Source of the DNA: Candidatus Segatella mututuai
GTDB taxonomy: Bacteria; Bacteroidota; Bacteroidia; Bacteroidales; Bacteroidaceae
Assembly: GCA_002439605.1 (NCBI GenBank)
Contig: DJOI01000018.1
Coordinates: 1,720 to 10,091, forward strand
Reading direction: 5' to 3'
DNA length: 8,372 nt
Each line of letters begins with the position of its first letter. Positions within the stretch are counted from its first letter, which is position 1. The notes below the pieces were generated by a model. That model was not told where the DNA came from and searched no databases. It was given only the letters and a program-made list of their open reading frames with translations. The translations under genes and the position numbers were made by a program. This document shows positions 6,338 through 8,372 of the stretch, one piece after another.

Positions 6338-7405
6338 TTACTTTTTTACCTTTAAAACGGTGTGGATGATCTTTCCGTCCTTGTCTATCATCGACATCCT
6401 CAGTTGCTTTTTATCCACGGAAAACACGGAGAAGCCGTCGGCAGAGCTGCAGAACACAGTACCATCGGTAGGCTTCACGGGGCGAGCCAACGAGGAAGAG
6501 GAATTGACCACGTAGTCGATGTCGTCGCCCTTTTTCTGAATGTGCTGGAAGTTGTGGATGTGGCCGCAGGCATAAATCGCCACATTATTATACTTATGGA
6601 GGATAGGCAACAGGCGTTTCTGCATGTCGAGCCGCTCGCTCTCCTTCTTGCCAGTCTGGGCATAGATGGGGTGATGGCCCACCACGACGACCCAGTCTTC
6701 CTTGGCGTTCCTCAAGGTTTCGTCGAGCCAAGAGAGCTGCGCCTGCACGTCCTGCCCACAGGCGTCAGGATATTTTGCCGTAGCCTTGCGATAAGAATCG
6801 ATGAGCGGAGTGGTGTCAAGGAAGACCACGCGGACCGTGGTGCCCTTATGGTCGAACACCTTGGTGTAATACCTGGCTGGCATCATCCATCGGCGGCTTA
6901 CCTTGCCATAGTCCATGAAAGCCTGCGTGTTGCCGCGATACTCATGGTTGCCACAAACAGGGAACCAGTCGAGCATCAGGTCGGGATGGGAGTAAACCCA
7001 CTCGTAATTGGTGAGCCACAAAGGGTCTTGGGTAGAAGCCACGCCGTTGAAATGGTGGATGTCGCCCACGGCAAGCACGCACTCTGGGTCCACCACGCCA
7101 GCCATCTCGCCCATCAACTCGGCGATGGGTTTCTGGTCGTAATAGCCATTGCGGCCCATGTCGTTGGTCATGTAGAACGTGATTTCGCCTTTCAGTTTCT
7201 TCCATTCCGCAGCATTGGCTTTCCAATTCGCATTCCGGGGAATGGCTGTCGCCGCACTTTGCGAGCAAGTGGTTACCGCTGCGCTTTGAGCCTGTGCCGT
7301 CAAGCCGCCGCCCAACAATAATGTAGAAGCCAAGAACACAGCCGCCACTCTACTTTTCATCATAGCAACACCCATGCTACGCTTACCTAATCCTTTCTTT
7401 TCCAT
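6338..7405 (-). CDS. Secreted purple-acid-phosphatase-like metallophosphoesterase (TRAP/ACP5 type)
   Basis: A 355-residue calcineurin-type phosphoesterase with a signal peptide: a basic start, AVFLASTLLLGGGL (22-35), and likely cleavage after AQA near residue 39. Metal-site blocks appear in order: TNDMG..G (80-87, D82), VGDIHHFNGV (113-122, D115), GNHEYRG (152-158, N153), GHHPIYAQTG (243-252, H244) and GHIHNFQH (281-288, H282 and H284). Order and spacing match tartrate-resistant acid phosphatases. Where those have the iron-binding Tyr of GDNFYF, this one has His118. It probably releases phosphate from organic phosphoesters in the periplasm or outside the cell. It is first in an operon with a TonB receptor. 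Alternative starts exist at Met11 and Met15/16; Met16 gives a shorter, typical signal peptide, and no SD settles the choice. The class is firm; the substrate is unknown. Confidence 0.9.
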   Translation of the reverse strand: MEKKGLGKRSMGVAMMKSRVAAVFLASTLLLGGGLTAQAQSAAVTTCSQSAATAIPRNANWKANAAEWKKLKGEITFYMTNDMGRNGYYDQKPIAELMGEMAGVVDPECVLAVGDIHHFNGVASTQDPLWLTNYEWVYSHPDLMLDWFPVCGNHEYRGNTQAFMDYGKVSRRWMMPARYYTKVFDHKGTTVRVVFLDTTPLIDSYRKATAKYPDACGQDVQAQLSWLDETLRNAKEDWVVVVGHHPIYAQTGKKESERLDMQKRLLPILHKYNNVAIYACGHIHNFQHIQKKGDDIDYVVNSSSSLARPVKPTDGTVFCSSADGFSVFSVDKKQLRMSMIDKDGKIIHTVLKVKK

Positions 7406-7471
7406 TACTTTTTTAGCTGTAAAAACTTATTAATCAATCGTTTCCAAAAAATATCATTCGATTTCCGGGTG

Positions 7472-7479
7472 CAAAAATA
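7472..7479 (-). promoter_or_regulatory. -7 element of the phosphatase/receptor operon
   Basis: The minus strand reads TATTTTTG, fitting TAnnTTTG, and would start transcription near 7465 with a leader of about 60 nt. The expected -33 position (about 7499-7503) carries no TTTG and instead falls inside a palindrome (7493-7515), which suggests regulated initiation. Confidence 0.55.
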
Positions 7480-7492
7480 CGGGCTTTATGTG

Positions 7493-7515
7493 TCAAAGGC
7501 GTTACAAGCCTTTGA
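7493..7515. promoter_or_regulatory. Palindromic operator candidate of the phosphatase operon
   Basis: TCAAAGGC (7493-7500) and GCCTTTGA (7508-7515) are perfect 8-bp inverted arms around GTTACAA. No T-run follows on either strand, so a terminator is unlikely. The centre lies over the -33 region of the phosphatase promoter. GTTACAA recurs at 7544-7550. Confidence 0.5.
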
Positions 7516-7667
7516 AGAACAAAATAACGCTTGCTACAATATGGTTACAAACAAATGAAAGCAACAGGCAAAAACAAGCCCCAAGCATCCATCGCATGAG
7601 GCAGCATGAACGAGGAAACTCCCCCGTTCGTTTTAGGGAAAATCATACGCCACATTATGGTTTTCCC
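7516..7667. other. Intergenic spacer between divergent genes
   Basis: No gene is supported here. The plus-strand open frame spanning 7488-7766 begins inside the palindrome, crosses the next gene's promoter and has no SD or recognisable motif. Apart from the second GTTACAA (7544-7550), nothing stands out. Confidence 0.5.
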
Positions 7668-7699
7668 CTTGCCGCGCAGACGGAAACACACTATCTTTG
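7668..7699 (+). promoter_or_regulatory. Promoter of the Spy/CpxP-like exported protein gene
   Basis: CTTG (7668-7671), 20 bp, then TATCTTTG (7692-7699) is a close match to the Bacteroidetes consensus. Transcription would begin near 7704-7706, giving a 75-nt leader. Confidence 0.75.
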
Positions 7700-7703
7700 C
7701 AAC

Positions 7704-7734
7704 GAGTTAAAACAAAAAAGGAACTGCTTAACTC
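7704..7734 (+). promoter_or_regulatory. Hairpin at the 5' end of the transcript
   Basis: GAGTTAA (7704-7710) and TTAACTC (7728-7734) are perfect 7-bp complementary arms around a 17-nt A-rich loop, placed right at the predicted transcript start. The stem is weak in GC. A 5' stabilising stem or a binding site are both possible. Confidence 0.35.
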
Positions 7735-7780
7735 CTAAAGAAAAAAAATACAGTAATAACCCTTAAAAGAAAATTGGATT

Positions 7781-8362
7781 ATGAAACGTACATTATTAAT
7801 GATCGCAGCCGCTTGGATGATGATGACATCCATGAGCGCACAGAGACTGACAGACATCCAGGCCGAAGCCCGTTACATTACAGACAAGATGGTGGTGGAA
7901 TTAGGATTGAGCAACGTACAGAGAAACAACATCCTGAACATCAACCTCACCTATCTGGACGGCATTCGCAGCTATCGCGACATAGACGCAAAAGGGTGGA
8001 AATACCGCAACCAGCAACTCAAGCGCATGCTCAACGACAAGCAATGGAAAAGGTACAAGGACTCCTACTACTTCTATCGACCCATCGGATGGAACAACAA
8101 TGCCTACATACACCACATCTACGCTAAATATCCAAGGAACAACTGGTCGTACGACCGCCGGAACCCCAACGGAAACCATCGCTGCGACAAGGCGTACAAG
8201 CATCGCAAGCACGACGACAAGAAAAGCAAGCATGATAAAAATCGCAAGCACGACGACAAGCATTATGGCAAGCCCGGCAAGCGAGAGTTTGGCAACAACT
8301 CGCCCGAGGCAAGACATGGAAGGCAAGAAATGCGCAGAGGCATGAAGAACGGGGCAAGATAA
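7781..8362 (+). CDS. Exported protein with Spy/CpxP-like helical core and His/Lys/Asp-rich tail
   Basis: A 193-residue protein with a signal peptide (MKRTLLMIAAAWMMMTSMSA, cleavage likely after residue 20). The core (about 24-95) is helical: ITDKMVVELGLSNVQRNNIL (33-52) and LKRMLNDKQWKRYKDSY (80-96). This resembles Bacteroidetes periplasmic proteins of the Spy/CpxP type, in which paired L..L...Q..k/i helices each end in an LT..Q-like turn. An aromatic linker (97-125) leads to a very basic tail (133-167) rich in His, Lys and Asp, with RKHDDK repeated at 142-147 and 155-160. This is plausible as a metal-binding or polyanion-binding segment. It has its own promoter; no SD is seen. Likely location is the periplasm or cell envelope. 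The Spy/CpxP relationship is a pattern-level impression; the function is unknown. Confidence 0.75.
   Translation: MKRTLLMIAAAWMMMTSMSAQRLTDIQAEARYITDKMVVELGLSNVQRNNILNINLTYLDGIRSYRDIDAKGWKYRNQQLKRMLNDKQWKRYKDSYYFYRPIGWNNNAYIHHIYAKYPRNNWSYDRRNPNGNHRCDKAYKHRKHDDKKSKHDKNRKHDDKHYGKPGKREFGNNSPEARHGRQEMRRGMKNGAR
8202..8260 (+). repeat. In-frame direct repeat encoding the His/Lys/Asp tail
   Basis: ATCGCAAGCACGACGACAAG occurs identically at 8202-8221 and 8241-8260, a period of 39 bp or 13 codons. Between them AGCAAGCATGATAA is a diverged partial copy. Each unit encodes RKHDDK, so the tail probably grew by tandem duplication and may vary in copy number. Confidence 0.8.
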
Positions 8363-8372
8363 GAGCATGAGG

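Noticed and set aside
6362..7321. Plus-strand open frame of 319 codons opposite the phosphatase gene
   Set aside because: It is a shadow of a well-supported phosphatase, with no start signals and a composition like that of the other antisense frame.
7493..7515. Palindrome considered as a terminator
   Set aside because: No T-run follows on either strand and it lies in a promoter region between divergent genes.
7488..7766. Plus-strand 92-codon frame before the exported protein
   Set aside because: It spans the mapped-looking promoter and leader of the next gene and has no SD or motif.
8202..8260. Possible CRISPR-like repeat
   Set aside because: There are only two exact copies, in frame inside a coding sequence, with a 19-bp gap that is itself a diverged copy. 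It is a coding tandem repeat.

Overview
The window looks like a piece of a Bacteroidales chromosome, probably Prevotella-like or Bacteroides-like. Three observations point there. Promoters follow the Bacteroidetes pattern (TTTG or TTG, 19-21 bp, then TAnnTTTG). Many genes lack a Shine-Dalgarno (SD) sequence. The large outer-membrane receptor carries an N-terminal carboxypeptidase-regulatory-like domain. The window divides into an AT-rich accessory block (about 1-1690) and a clearly GC-richer block that looks like host chromosome (about 1734-8372).

Accessory block. A KilA-N domain protein runs off the left edge on the minus strand. After an AT-rich divergent spacer with promoters facing both ways, a plus-strand operon follows. 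It opens with what looks like the broken C-terminal end of a type I restriction specificity subunit (HsdS), whose last stop overlaps the ATG of a DUF3791 protein. The DUF3791 stop in turn overlaps the ATG of a DUF3990 protein, and a 71-residue helical protein follows. The DUF3990 protein carries HGS, GKGFY and QYLFHT motifs that resemble the catalytic core of PARP/diphtheria-type ADP-ribosyltransferases. A toxin or defence cassette, with the small proteins as regulators or antitoxins, is the best hypothesis, but it is not proven.

Junction. Immediately after the stop of a minus-strand FecCD-type permease there is a very good SD and an ATG (1710-1727) that lead into unrelated sequence within a few codons. 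This looks like the left-over start of the next gene in the transporter operon, cut off where the accessory block was joined. The permease therefore has no partner genes in this window, although it has its own near-consensus promoter.

GC-rich block. On the minus strand, a secreted acid-phosphatase-like metallophosphoesterase (6338-7405) is followed by a 942-residue TonB-dependent receptor (3408-6236) that ends in a strong intrinsic terminator. The pair suggests an outer-membrane scavenging system in which the phosphatase frees phosphate or a dephosphorylated nutrient and the receptor imports a product. A palindrome at the -33 region of its promoter could be the regulator site. Between this operon and the permease lies a small two-helix membrane protein resembling a shortened DUF805 protein, preceded by spaced GTGTTA half-sites. 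At the right end, on the plus strand, is an exported protein with a Spy/CpxP-like helical core and a His/Lys/Asp-rich tail built partly from a 39-bp direct repeat.
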